A stretch of DNA of 64,000 nt from Pseudonocardia oceani. Lineage in GTDB: Bacteria; Actinomycetota; Actinomycetes; Mycobacteriales; Pseudonocardiaceae. Position 1 is the stretch's first letter. Every line of letters starts with the position of its first letter. The notes below the pieces were generated by a model. It saw nothing but the letters and a program-made list of their open reading frames with translations. It did not search any database and was not told the origin of the DNA. Shown piece after piece: positions 47,677-56,093 of this stretch. A program made the translations under genes and the position numbers. The DNA is taken from the NCBI RefSeq assembly GCF_019263585.2, contig NZ_JADQDF010000001.1, forward strand, positions 4,216,001 to 4,280,000, in the 5' to 3' direction.

Positions 47677-50007
47677 CTACCGCCCGCTGCCGGGCTGCTC
47701 CACCCGGAGGATCCCCAGCCGCCGGGTGGCGCGGGTGATCGACACGTAGAGGTCGGCCGGGTGGTGCGCGCGGATCCGCTCGGGGTCGACGAGGACGACG
47801 ACGTCGAACTCCAGCCCCTTCGCCGAGACGGGCGTGTGCACCGGGATCGGCAGCGGGGGGAGTGCGGCCGGGTCGGGGGCGATCACGGCCAGCGTGCCCC
47901 GGCGCCGGTCACGGGGCCCCAACCTTGCCCCCTCCTCGTCGACGGCCGCGGCGACCGCCGCCGCGAGGCCGTCGGCCGGCACCGTCCGCTCCCAGGGCTG
48001 CTCCCCGGTCTCCCGCACCGACGCGGGCGGCCGGTGCTCCGGCGCGTACTGCGCCAGCACCGCCGCGGCGAGCGCCATGATCTCGGCGGGCGTCCGGTAG
48101 TTGACGGTGAGCGAGCGCCGGGCCCAGCGGTCGCCGAGCACCGGGGCGAGCACCTCGGCCCACGTGCCGGCGCCGGCGGGGGCGCTGCGCTGGGCCAGGT
48201 CGCCGACCGCGGTGACCGAGCGCGTCGGGCAGCGGCGCAGCAGCACGTGCCAGTCCATCGCGGAGAGCTCCTGCGCCTCGTCGACGACGAGGTGGCCGTA
48301 GCGCCACTCCCGGTCGCCCGCGGCGCGCTCGGCGACCCCGGCGAGCCGCCCGGGCACCTGCCGGGCCGCGAGGACGTCGGCGGTGACGAAGTCGGTGGGG
48401 CGCAGCTCGTCGGGGTCCTCGCCGGCGAGGTCGCGATCGGCCGACTCCAGGATGGCGAGCACCTCCGCGGCGTAGGCGCGCTCGGCGTCGTCGGTGCTCG
48501 CCGCGGGCGGCGCCGGCGGGGGCCCGAGCAGCTCGGCCAGCTCGTCGAGCAGCGGGGCGTCGGCGACGGTCCACGCCGCTCCCACGGACCGCAGCAGCGC
48601 GGGATCGGCCCCCGCGGAGGCCAGCCGCTCCGGTGAGGAGAGCAGGTCGTCGAGCACCCGCTCCGGCGTCAGCACCGGCCAGAGCCGCTCGACCGCGTCG
48701 TGGAAGCCGGAGTCGCGGCGCAGGTCGTCGCGCAGCTCCCGGCGCAGCTCCTCCGTGACCTGCGCGGCGCCCGACGGACCGACCTCCTCGCCCAGCTCGC
48801 CCTGCTCCAGTTCGCGCAGGATCGCCGCGATCTCGGGCGGGTCCTCCAGGTCCGCGCCCAGCCGCTCGACGCCCTGGCCCACGAGGAGGGCGCCGAGCGC
48901 GTCCCGGAACGCCGCGCGGGCGGCGTGATGGACCGCCCCCGTGTCGCGGGCCCGGCTGCGGGCCTGCGCCGCGGTCGCACGGTCGACCTCGACGATGACG
49001 TCGTCGAGCTCGATCGTGATCGGCGACGCCGGCAGCTCCTGGCGGTCGGCGACGGCGCGGCGCAGGACCTCCAGCATCGCGAGCGACCCCTTCGTGCGCG
49101 CCACCTCCTCGGGGTCGAGCGCGGTGGCGACGACGCCGTGCGCGAGCCGGCCGGGCGTCGTGAACACCACCGCCGACTCGCCCAGCGCGGGCAGCACGCC
49201 CCCGACGTAGGAGACGAACCCCGCGCTGGGACCGACGACGAGCACGCCGCTGCGGGCCAACCGCTCGCGGTGGGTGTAGAGGAGGTAGGCGACGCGGTGC
49301 AGCGCCACCGCGGTCTTGCCGGTGCCCGGCCCGCCCTCGATCACCACGACGCCGGGCAGCGGCAGCCGGATGATCTCGTCCTGCTCGGCCTGGATCGTGG
49401 TGACGATGTCGCGCATGGTCGACCCGCGCGGCGCCCGGAGCGCGGCGAGCAGCGCCGGGTCGGACGCCGAACCGGTGTCGGTGTGGCTGTCGAGCACGTC
49501 GTCGTGGAAGTCGGCCACCCGTTCGGCGGGCGCGGTCCCGGCGATCTCGAAGTGGCGGCGCCGGACGACCCCGAGCGGCGTCGCCAGCGTCGCGCAGTAG
49601 AACGGGCGGGCCGCGGGCGCGCGCCAGTCGAGCAGCGCGCTGTCGGTGCCGTCGGAGTCGGTGCCGTCCGGGTCGGTGAGCCCCGTGCGCCCGACGTAGC
49701 TCGTCGCGCCGTCGGTGTGGTCGAGCCGCCCGAAGCACAGCCCCGAGCGGGCCGCGCGCAGCGCCGACACCCGCTCCGACCAGCGGTGCGCCGACACATC
49801 GCGCTCCCAGCGCGCGCTGAGCTCACCGCCCGCGCGCTCGGCCAGGACGCCGCGGGCGCGGTCGGAGGCGGCGGCCGTCTCGGCGGCGAGCAGCGCGTGC
49901 AGCCGGTGGAGCACGGCCGTCTCGGCGTCGCGCTCCCGCTCGTAGGAGGCCCCGGCGGCGGTGTTATCCTGAAGGTGTAGAACGGTGGAATCGTTTTCTG
50001 CCTGCAT
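47677..50007 (-). CDS. HelD/HelR-like UvrD-type helicase, RNA polymerase-associated
   Basis: 776 residues. A long N-terminal helical part (ASYERERDAETAVLHRLHAL) is followed by Walker A VVIEGGPGTGKTAVALHRVA, RSGVLVVGPSAGFVSYVGGV, the acidic box LVVDEAQELSAMDWHVLLRR, GDLAQRSAPAG and C-terminal KGLEFDVVVLVDPERIRAHH and YVSITRATRRLGIL. This is the HelD class that removes stalled RNA polymerase; actinobacterial HelR relatives protect against rifamycins. A rifamycin-associated element was not found upstream. The 5' end uses AT-rich codons and has a -10 only 5 bases before the ATG, suggesting leaderless mRNA. Confidence 0.88.
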   Translation of the reverse strand: MQAENDSTVLHLQDNTAAGASYERERDAETAVLHRLHALLAAETAAASDRARGVLAERAGGELSARWERDVSAHRWSERVSALRAARSGLCFGRLDHTDGATSYVGRTGLTDPDGTDSDGTDSALLDWRAPAARPFYCATLATPLGVVRRRHFEIAGTAPAERVADFHDDVLDSHTDTGSASDPALLAALRAPRGSTMRDIVTTIQAEQDEIIRLPLPGVVVIEGGPGTGKTAVALHRVAYLLYTHRERLARSGVLVVGPSAGFVSYVGGVLPALGESAVVFTTPGRLAHGVVATALDPEEVARTKGSLAMLEVLRRAVADRQELPASPITIELDDVIVEVDRATAAQARSRARDTGAVHHAARAAFRDALGALLVGQGVERLGADLEDPPEIAAILRELEQGELGEEVGPSGAAQVTEELRRELRDDLRRDSGFHDAVERLWPVLTPERVLDDLLSSPERLASAGADPALLRSVGAAWTVADAPLLDELAELLGPPPAPPAASTDDAERAYAAEVLAILESADRDLAGEDPDELRPTDFVTADVLAARQVPGRLAGVAERAAGDREWRYGHLVVDEAQELSAMDWHVLLRRCPTRSVTAVGDLAQRSAPAGAGTWAEVLAPVLGDRWARRSLTVNYRTPAEIMALAAAVLAQYAPEHRPPASVRETGEQPWERTVPADGLAAAVAAAVDEEGARLGPRDRRRGTLAVIAPDPAALPPLPIPVHTPVSAKGLEFDVVVLVDPERIRAHHPADLYVSITRATRRLGILRVEQPGSGR

Positions 50008-50012
50008 TCACA

Positions 50013-50036
50013 AGAATAGCGCCGGGAATGCATTCC
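50013..50036 (-). promoter_or_regulatory. Promoter and palindromic operator of the HelD-like gene
   Basis: On the minus strand TATTCT (50013-50018) ends 5 bases before the ATG, the spacing of a leaderless promoter. Immediately upstream is the perfect 12-bp palindrome GGAATGCATTCC (50025-50036) where RNA polymerase would contact DNA, a likely repressor or activator site. Confidence 0.45.
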
Positions 50037-50038
50037 GG

Positions 50039-50728
50039 CTAGACCGGCGGGTCCAGCCTGTAGCCGTGCCCGCGCAGCGTGACGATCTCCGGCAGCCCCT
50101 CCGCCCCGGTCGCGCCCAGGCGCCGCCGCAGTGCCGCGATGTGCATGTCGAGCGTCTTCGTCGAGCCGAACCAGTTGACGTCCCACACGTCGCACATCAG
50201 CGTCTCCCGGCTGACGGCGTGCCCGGCGTCGGCGGCGAGGCGCGCGAGCAGGTCGAACTCCTTGGCGCGCAACGACACCTCCTCGCCCGCGACGGTGACG
50301 CGCCGCCCCGCGAGGTCGAGGAACAGCGCGCCCAGCTCGACGGTGCCGCGCGACGACGACGCCGGCCCGCCGCGGCGCAGGTGCGCGCGGACCCGGGCGC
50401 GGAGCTCGTCGAGGCGCAGGGGCTTGGTGAGGTAGTCGTCGGCGCCCGCCTCCAGACCGACGACGACGTCCATCTCGTCGGTCCGCGCGGTCAGCACCAC
50501 GAGGACGGCGCCGGGCAGCTGCACGCGCAGGCGGCGGCAGACCTCGACGCCGTCGAGGTCGGGGAGCCCGAGGTCGAGCAGCACCAGGTCGGGATCGTGC
50601 CCGGCGGCCTCGGCCAGCGCGCCGCGGCCGGTGCGCGTCCAGGACACCTCGTGGCCGTGGGCCCGCAGGCTGGAGTCCAGCACCGAGCCGATGGTCTCGT
50701 CGTCCTCCACCACGAGCAGCCGGGCCAT
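50039..50728 (-). CDS. OmpR-family response regulator
   Basis: 229 residues. Receiver domain: acidic pocket LLVVEDDETI, phospho-acceptor Asp in PDLVLLDLGLPDLDGVEV, VVLTARTDEMDVVVGLEAGA and the lysine in DDYLTKPLRLDELRARV. The C-terminal winged helix includes LGALFLDLAGRRVTVAGEEV, LRAKEFDLLARLAADAGHAV and TLDMHIAALRRRLGATGAEG. It probably pairs with the kinase at 45017. Its stop lies just upstream of the HelD-like gene's palindrome, on the same strand. Confidence 0.93.
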   Translation of the reverse strand: MARLLVVEDDETIGSVLDSSLRAHGHEVSWTRTGRGALAEAAGHDPDLVLLDLGLPDLDGVEVCRRLRVQLPGAVLVVLTARTDEMDVVVGLEAGADDYLTKPLRLDELRARVRAHLRRGGPASSSRGTVELGALFLDLAGRRVTVAGEEVSLRAKEFDLLARLAADAGHAVSRETLMCDVWDVNWFGSTKTLDMHIAALRRRLGATGAEGLPEIVTLRGHGYRLDPPV

Positions 50729-50794
50729 GCCGGCAAGGGTACGGCCGAGGTGCGGGTGGGGTGGGCGGTCGGGGTGCGGTGGTAGGAAGGCCGC

Positions 50795-52105
50795 GTGACC
50801 AACTCCGCCGTCGACGAGGTCGTCGAGCTCTGTTCCGACCTCATCCGGATCGACACCACCAACACCGGCGATCCCGACACCGTCACCGGGGAGCGCGAGG
50901 CCGCCGAGTACGTCGCGGCGAAGCTCGCCGAGGTCGGCTTCGAGACCGAGATGGTCGAGTCCGGGGCCCCGCGGCGCGACAACGTGTTCTGCCGCCTGCC
51001 CGGGGCCGACCCCTCGCGCGGCGCGCTGCTGGTCCACGGCCACCTCGACGTCGTGCCCGCCGAGCCGTCGGAGTGGTCGGTCCACCCCTTCTCCGGGGCC
51101 GTGCAGGACGGCTACGTGTGGGGCCGGGGCGCGGTCGACATGAAGGACATGGTGGCGATGACGATCGCCGTCGCCCGCCGCTTCAAGCGCGAGGGCGTGG
51201 TGCCCCCGCGCGACATCGTGTTCGCGTTCCTCGCCGACGAGGAGGCGGGCGGCGCGTACGGCGCGCACTGGCTGACGAAGCACCGGCCCGACCTGTTCGA
51301 GGGCTGCACCGAGGCCGTCGGCGAGGTCGGCGGGTTCTCGCTCACCCTCGCCGAGGACCGCCGCGTCTACCTCATCGAGGCCGCCGAGAAGGGCATCGCC
51401 TGGATGCGGCTGCACGCGCGGGGCAAGCCGGGGCACGGCTCGTTCCTGCACGACGACAACGCGGTCACCCACGTCGCGGAGGCCGTCGCACGGCTGGGCA
51501 ACCACACGTTCCCGCTGACGATCACCGACACCGTCCGGCAGTTCCTGGAGCGGATGAGCGAGCTCACCGGCCTGGAGTTCCCGGAGGACGACCTGGAGGG
51601 CTCGCTGGCCAAGCTCGGGCCGCTCTCGCGGATCGTCGGCGCCACCATCCGCGACACGGCCAACCCCACGATGCTCACCGCCGGCTACAAGGCCAACGTC
51701 ATCCCGTCCACGGCCGAGGCGGTCGTCGACTGCCGGGTGCTGCCGGGGCGCCAGGAGGCGTTCCTGCGGGAGGTCGACGAGCTGCTGGGCCCGCACGTCA
51801 CCCGCAGCTGGGTCACCGACCTGCCGCCCGTCGAGACCCCGTTCGGCGGCCCGCTCACCGACGCGATGGCCGCCGCGCTGCGCACCGAGGACCCCACGGC
51901 CGAGACGGTCCCGTACATGCTCTCCGGCGGCACCGACGCCAAGGCGTTCGCCGAGCTGGGCATGGCCTGCTTCGGCTTCGCCCCGCTGCGACTGCCCCCG
52001 GACCTCGACTTCGCGTCGCTGTTCCACGGCATCGACGAGCGCGTCCCGGTCGACGCGCTCGAGTTCGGCACCCGCGTACTCGACACCTTCCTGAGGAACT
52101 CGTGA
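50795..52105 (+). CDS. M20-family metallopeptidase / amidohydrolase
   Basis: 436 residues, GTG 50795 with AGGAAGG upstream. Metal-binding motifs: LLVHGHLDVVPAEPSEWSVH (His and Asp), GRGAVDMKDMVAMTIAVARR, FAFLADEEAGGAYGAHWLTK with the catalytic glutamate pair, and a late SGGTDAKAFAELGM. The dimerisation insert is the region IAWMRLHARGKPGHGSFLHD. Candidate reactions are dipeptide or N-acyl-amino-acid hydrolysis. First gene of a coupled three-gene operon with an SDR and a quinone reductase. Confidence 0.9.
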   Translation: MTNSAVDEVVELCSDLIRIDTTNTGDPDTVTGEREAAEYVAAKLAEVGFETEMVESGAPRRDNVFCRLPGADPSRGALLVHGHLDVVPAEPSEWSVHPFSGAVQDGYVWGRGAVDMKDMVAMTIAVARRFKREGVVPPRDIVFAFLADEEAGGAYGAHWLTKHRPDLFEGCTEAVGEVGGFSLTLAEDRRVYLIEAAEKGIAWMRLHARGKPGHGSFLHDDNAVTHVAEAVARLGNHTFPLTITDTVRQFLERMSELTGLEFPEDDLEGSLAKLGPLSRIVGATIRDTANPTMLTAGYKANVIPSTAEAVVDCRVLPGRQEAFLREVDELLGPHVTRSWVTDLPPVETPFGGPLTDAMAAALRTEDPTAETVPYMLSGGTDAKAFAELGMACFGFAPLRLPPDLDFASLFHGIDERVPVDALEFGTRVLDTFLRNS

Positions 52106-52878
52106 TGGATCTCAACGGCAAGAGCGCGCTGGTCACCGGCGGCGCGTCGGGCATCGGGGCGGCGGTGGCGCGGCGGCTCACCGCGGCCGGCGTCGGGGTG
52201 GCGGTGGTCGACCGCGACGAGGCGCGCGCCCGCGAGCTCGTCGACGAGATCGGGGGGCTCGCCGTGCCCGCCGACGTCACCGACCCGGACGTGATCCACC
52301 GCGTCGTCGAGGAGGTGGAGGACCACTTCGGCGGCCTCGACATCGCCTTCCTCAACGCGGGCACCACCGCGGGCCAGTCCGGGATCGAGCACCTCGACGT
52401 CGAGGCCTACCGCAAGATCATGGGCGTCAACGTCGACCACGTGGTGTTCGGCCTCGCCGCCGCGGTGCCCGCCCTGCGGCGCAGCGGCGGCGGCACGATC
52501 ATCGCGACGTCGTCGCTGGCCGGCCTGGTGCCGATGCCCGGCGACCCGATCTACACGCTCACCAAGCACGCCGTCGTCGGCTACGTCCGGTCGGTCGCGC
52601 CCACGCTGGTCGGCGAGGGCATCCGCGTCGCCGCGCTGTGCCCGGGCTTCGCCGACACCCCGCTGATCGCCCACGCGAAGGACCAGTTCGGCGACTTCCC
52701 GCTGCTCACCGCCGACGACGTCGCCGACGCCGTGGAGGCGATCCTCGACCGCGCCGAGGCCGGCGAGTGCTGGTTCGTCCAGCCCGGCCGCGAGCCCGCC
52801 CCCTACGGCTTCCGCGGGGTGCCCGGGCCCAAGGGCGCCGGCGCGCCGCCCGCCGTCACGTGGGAGGACCACCGGTGA
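52105..52878 (+). CDS. Short-chain dehydrogenase/reductase
   Basis: 257 residues. NADP/NAD fold ALVTGGASGIGAAVARRLTA, structural LNAGTTAG, catalytic Ser in IIATSSLAGLVPMPGDPIYT and Tyr/Lys in YTLTKHAVVGYVRS. The ATG shares its A with the preceding stop (TGATG); GAGGAAC lies 8 bases upstream. A GTG 3 bases earlier is an alternative. Substrate unknown. Confidence 0.9.
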   Translation: MDLNGKSALVTGGASGIGAAVARRLTAAGVGVAVVDRDEARARELVDEIGGLAVPADVTDPDVIHRVVEEVEDHFGGLDIAFLNAGTTAGQSGIEHLDVEAYRKIMGVNVDHVVFGLAAAVPALRRSGGGTIIATSSLAGLVPMPGDPIYTLTKHAVVGYVRSVAPTLVGEGIRVAALCPGFADTPLIAHAKDQFGDFPLLTADDVADAVEAILDRAEAGECWFVQPGREPAPYGFRGVPGPKGAGAPPAVTWEDHR

Positions 52879-53870
52879 GGGGCTGGCAGGTCGCCCGCCT
52901 GGGCGACCCGTCGGACGTGCTGGAGTTCGGCGAGCTGCCCGACCCGGAGCCCGGGCCCGGGCAGGTGCTCGTGCGCGTGCACGCCGTGGCCTGCAACTTC
53001 CCCGACATCCTCGTCTGCCGGGGGAAGTACCAGGAGCGCCCGGAGCTGCCGTTCACGCCGGGCCTGGAGATCGCGGGCGAGGTCGTCGCGGCGGGGGAGG
53101 GGGCGCGAGCCGCGGTCGGCGACCGCGTGCTGGGCACCCCGCCGGTCGGCCGCGGCGGCTACGCCGAGCTGGCCGTCCTCGACGCCGCCTCGACCATGGC
53201 GTGGCCCGAGGGCATGACGGCGGGGCAGGCGGCCGGGCTGTTCGTCACCTACCAGACGGGCGTGTGCGCGCTGGTGCAGCGCGGGCGGCTGCGGGCGGGG
53301 GAGACCCTGCTCGTGCACGCCGCGGCCGGCGGCGTCGGCAGCGCGGCGGTGCAGATCGGTAAGGCGCTGGGCGCCCGCGTCATCGGCACGGCGGGCGGGC
53401 CGGCGAAGTGCGAGGTCGTGCGCGGGCTGGGGGCCGACGAGGTCGTCGACTACGCCTCGGAGGACCTCGTCGCGCGCGTCAAGGAGCTGACCGGGGGCCG
53501 CGGGGCCGACGTGGTCTTCGACCCGGTCGGCGGCGACATCTTCGACCTCTCGCGCCGGGTCGTCGCGTTCGAGGGCCGGATCCTCGTCATCGGCTTCGCC
53601 GGCGGGCGGATCGCCGACGCCCCCACCAACCACGTCCTGGTCAAGAACTACGAGGTCGTGGGCGTGCACTGGGGCTTCTACCGCACGATGGCCCCGGAGC
53701 GGATCGACGAGTGGCAGGGCGTCATCGAGGACCTGTGGGCGCGCCGCGCCATCGATCCGCTGGTGAGCGCGGAGCTGCCGCTGGACCAGGCGCCCGAGGC
53801 GCTGCGGCTGCTGGGCTCGCGCGGAACGACGGGCAAGGTCGTGCTGGTCCCGGACGGGGTGCCGGCCTAG
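52875..53870 (+). CDS. NADPH:quinone reductase / zinc-independent MDR oxidoreductase
   Basis: 331 residues of the medium-chain dehydrogenase superfamily. GroES-like start (QVLVRVHAVACNFPDILVCR, FTPGLEIAGEVVAAGEGARA) and Rossmann domain LLVHAAAGGVGSAAVQIGKA with the AAxGGVGxxA motif of quinone oxidoreductases. The zinc-coordinating cysteines of alcohol dehydrogenases are absent. GTG overlaps the SDR stop. The C-terminus overlaps the convergent DUF5703 gene by 4 bases. Confidence 0.9.
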   Translation: MRGWQVARLGDPSDVLEFGELPDPEPGPGQVLVRVHAVACNFPDILVCRGKYQERPELPFTPGLEIAGEVVAAGEGARAAVGDRVLGTPPVGRGGYAELAVLDAASTMAWPEGMTAGQAAGLFVTYQTGVCALVQRGRLRAGETLLVHAAAGGVGSAAVQIGKALGARVIGTAGGPAKCEVVRGLGADEVVDYASEDLVARVKELTGGRGADVVFDPVGGDIFDLSRRVVAFEGRILVIGFAGGRIADAPTNHVLVKNYEVVGVHWGFYRTMAPERIDEWQGVIEDLWARRAIDPLVSAELPLDQAPEALRLLGSRGTTGKVVLVPDGVPA

Positions 53871-54106
53871 AAGGAGATCTCGGGCAGCATCCGGTTGCTG
53901 CGCTTGCGGCGCAGCGTCGCCTTGCGCACGCCGCCGGGGTAGAGCCGGACGCGGGACAGCTCCCAGCCGCCGAACTCCGCCTGGATCGCGAGCCGCACCG
54001 CCGCCGTCACCCGGGAGACGTCCCCGGGGATGTCGATCGGGCGGTACTCCCACTCCCCGTCGACCGCGTCCCCCTCGACGTCGGTGGTGGTCGTGCTCCG
54101 GGCCAC
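53867..54106 (-). CDS. DUF5703-like small protein
   Basis: 79 residues from GTG 54106, with GGAGGT 4 bases upstream. The core VDGEWEYRPIDIPGDVSRVT and QAEFGGWELSRVRLYPGGVR, then KATLRRKRSNRML, matches a short actinobacterial family (DUF5703-type) of unknown function. A strongly basic C-terminus (KATLRRKRSNR) suggests nucleic-acid or ribosome contact. A GTG at 54157 would add 17 residues with no family support. Confidence 0.7.
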   Translation of the reverse strand: MARSTTTTDVEGDAVDGEWEYRPIDIPGDVSRVTAAVRLAIQAEFGGWELSRVRLYPGGVRKATLRRKRSNRMLPEISF

Positions 54107-54217
54107 CGGCACCTCCGCAGTTCGTCGCGCCGCACCGAGCGGCGACTGGCCCCACACGATAGGCGCGGCGCGGACGCGGTGCCAGGTCCGTCGGCGACCC
54201 CCTGCGGCCGGACCGGT

Positions 54218-55162
54218 TCAGCCGGGTGTGCTCACGTCGTCGAGCGCGGCGCGGATCTCCGCGGGCAGCGTCACCGACTCCGTGGCCATCGACGCGGCGA
54301 GCTGCGCGGCGTCGCGGGCCCCGACCACCGCCGAGGCGACGCCGGGCAGGTCGCGCACCCACGCCAGCGCGACGGCCAGCGGCGAGGTCCCCAGCCCGTC
54401 GGCGGCGGTGAGCACGGCCTGCACGATCCGCGCGGAGCGCTCGTTGCGACGCGCCTCGACGTAGGGGGCCAGCGTGGCCGAGGCGCCGCGCGAGTCGGCG
54501 GGGGTGCCGTCGGCGTACTTGCCGGTGAGCACGCCGCGCCCCAGCGGCGCCCAGGCCAGCAGCCCGACGCCGTGGTGCACCGCGGCCGGCACGAGCTCCG
54601 CCTCGACGTCGCGGGCCAGCAGGGAGTACTCGACCTGGGCCGACACCGGCACCGTGATCGCGCCGAGCGCCCGGCCCCGCTCGGCGACCGTGGCGAGCTG
54701 CCAGCCGCGCGGCGCGACGAGCCCGGCGTAGCGCGCCTTGCCCGACAGCACGGCCACCTGCACCGCCGAGAGCGTCTCGTCGAGCGGCACTCCTGCGTCC
54801 CAGGCCGGGAGCTGCCAGAGGTCGAGGTGGTCGGTGCCCAGGCGCTTGAGGGTGGCGTCCAGGCCCGTGAGCAGGGCGCCGCGGGCGGCGCTGTCACCGA
54901 GCGGGCCGCCGGGCAGCGTCGCGCGCCCGGCGATCACGAGGTATTCGCGCGGCACCGACGCGGCGAGCACGGCGCCGAGCGTCTCCTGCGCGAGGCCGTC
55001 GCCGTAGCCGTCGGCGGTCTCGACCAGCGAGCCGCCGGCGTCGACGAACGCCGTGAGCTGCGCGGTCGCGGCGTCGAGGTCGGTGTCGGCGCCCCAGGTC
55101 AGCGTGCCGAGGCCGATGCGGGAGACCTCCAGCCCGCTGCTGCCCACCCGTCGCCTCTGCAC
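54218..55162 (-). CDS. Aldo/keto reductase
   Basis: 314 residues. The TIM barrel begins GLEVSRIGLGTLTWGADTDL; the catalytic Asp/Tyr are in SLVETADGYGDGLAQETLGA, Lys substituted near REYLVIAGRATLPGG (AKRs normally have K), and the His position is TDHLDLWQLPAWDAG. NADPH-binding loop LAWAPLGRGVLTGKYADGTP. Because the Lys and His of the classical tetrad are not plainly present, activity may be altered. The start is GTG 55162 or 55147. Confidence 0.82.
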   Translation of the reverse strand: MQRRRVGSSGLEVSRIGLGTLTWGADTDLDAATAQLTAFVDAGGSLVETADGYGDGLAQETLGAVLAASVPREYLVIAGRATLPGGPLGDSAARGALLTGLDATLKRLGTDHLDLWQLPAWDAGVPLDETLSAVQVAVLSGKARYAGLVAPRGWQLATVAERGRALGAITVPVSAQVEYSLLARDVEAELVPAAVHHGVGLLAWAPLGRGVLTGKYADGTPADSRGASATLAPYVEARRNERSARIVQAVLTAADGLGTSPLAVALAWVRDLPGVASAVVGARDAAQLAASMATESVTLPAEIRAALDDVSTPG

Positions 55163-55214
55163 GGCGGGGAGCCTACGGCGGGGTCGATCACGGACCCCAG
55201 TACGGTCGCTCGAC

Positions 55215-56036
55215 GTGACGTGGCTCGAAGTTCTCGTACTCGGACTGGTGCAGGGGCTGACGGAGTTCCTCCCGATCTCCTCGTCCGCCCACCTGCGGAT
55301 CACCTCCGAGGTGTTCTTCGGCCGCGACGCGGGCGCCGCGTTCACCGCGGTGACGCAGCTCGGCACGGAGCTCGCCGTGGTCGTCTACTTCGCCAAGGAC
55401 ATCGGGCGGCTGGTCGCGGTGTGGTGGCGGGGCTTCTCGACGCCGATGGTGCGGATCACCGACGACTACAAGATCGCCTGGCTGGTGATCATCGGCACGA
55501 TCCCGATCGCGGTGCTCGGGCTGCTGTTCGAGGACCAGATCCAGACCGTGGGCCGCAACCTCTGGCTGGTGGCGACCACGCTGATCGTCTTCGGCCTGCT
55601 GCTGGGGCTCGCCGAGCGCATCGGGCGCCAGCAGATCGAGCTGCGCAAGATCACCCCGAAGGATGGGATCCTGCTCGGGTTCGCGCAGGCCATGGCGCTG
55701 ATCCCCGGTGTCTCGCGCTCCGGCGGCACGATCACCGCCGGCCTGTTCCTGGGCATGACGCGCCCTGCGATCGTCCGCTACTCGTTCCTGCTGGCCATCC
55801 CGTCGGTGTTCGCGGCGGGGCTGTTCCAGCTGCCCGACGTGTTCGCAGGCGACGGCCCGAGCGTCCTGCAGATGATCGTGGCGACCGTGATCGCGTTCGG
55901 CGTCGGCTACGCGACGATCGCCTGGCTGCTGCGCTACGTCGAGGGTCACAGCGTCTACGTGTTCGTCTGGTACCGCGTGGGTCTGGGGGTGCTGCTGCTC
56001 GCGGCGCTGAGCACCGGCCGCCTCGCGGCCACCTGA
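55215..56036 (+). CDS. uppP: Undecaprenyl-diphosphatase
   Basis: 273 residues, GTG 55215, about eight spans. Motif 1 LGLVQGLTEFLPISSSAHLR with its Glu and SSSAH, and motif 2 MALIPGVSRSGGTITAGLFL with PGxSRSG, are the BacA/UppP signature. It recycles undecaprenyl pyrophosphate to the monophosphate for cell-wall synthesis and can raise bacitracin tolerance. Divergent from the aldo/keto reductase gene and followed by three 16-bp tandem repeats. Confidence 0.94.
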   Translation: MTWLEVLVLGLVQGLTEFLPISSSAHLRITSEVFFGRDAGAAFTAVTQLGTELAVVVYFAKDIGRLVAVWWRGFSTPMVRITDDYKIAWLVIIGTIPIAVLGLLFEDQIQTVGRNLWLVATTLIVFGLLLGLAERIGRQQIELRKITPKDGILLGFAQAMALIPGVSRSGGTITAGLFLGMTRPAIVRYSFLLAIPSVFAAGLFQLPDVFAGDGPSVLQMIVATVIAFGVGYATIAWLLRYVEGHSVYVFVWYRVGLGVLLLAALSTGRLAAT

Positions 56037-56078
56037 TCGCCCGGCGACCTGATCGCCCGGCGACCTGATCGCCCTGCC
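56031..56078. repeat. Three tandem copies of a 16-bp unit
   Basis: ACCTGATCGCCCGGCG at 56031-56046 and again 56047-56062, then ACCTGATCGCCCTGCC at 56063-56078. The first copy includes the uppP stop codon; the last ends 15 bases before the next gene. Confidence 0.85.
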
Positions 56079-56093
56079 ACGTAGGGTCGAGCC

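Noticed and set aside
50008..50038. Rifamycin-associated element upstream of the HelD-like gene
   Set aside because: The known RAE is a GGGGCTTGC-type inverted repeat; none is present. A different palindrome, GGAATGCATTCC, occupies the site.
53408..56068. An 886-codon plus-strand frame across the quinone reductase and uppP region
   Set aside because: It is a shadow of the genuine genes in other frames, with Arg/Gly-rich low-complexity sequence.
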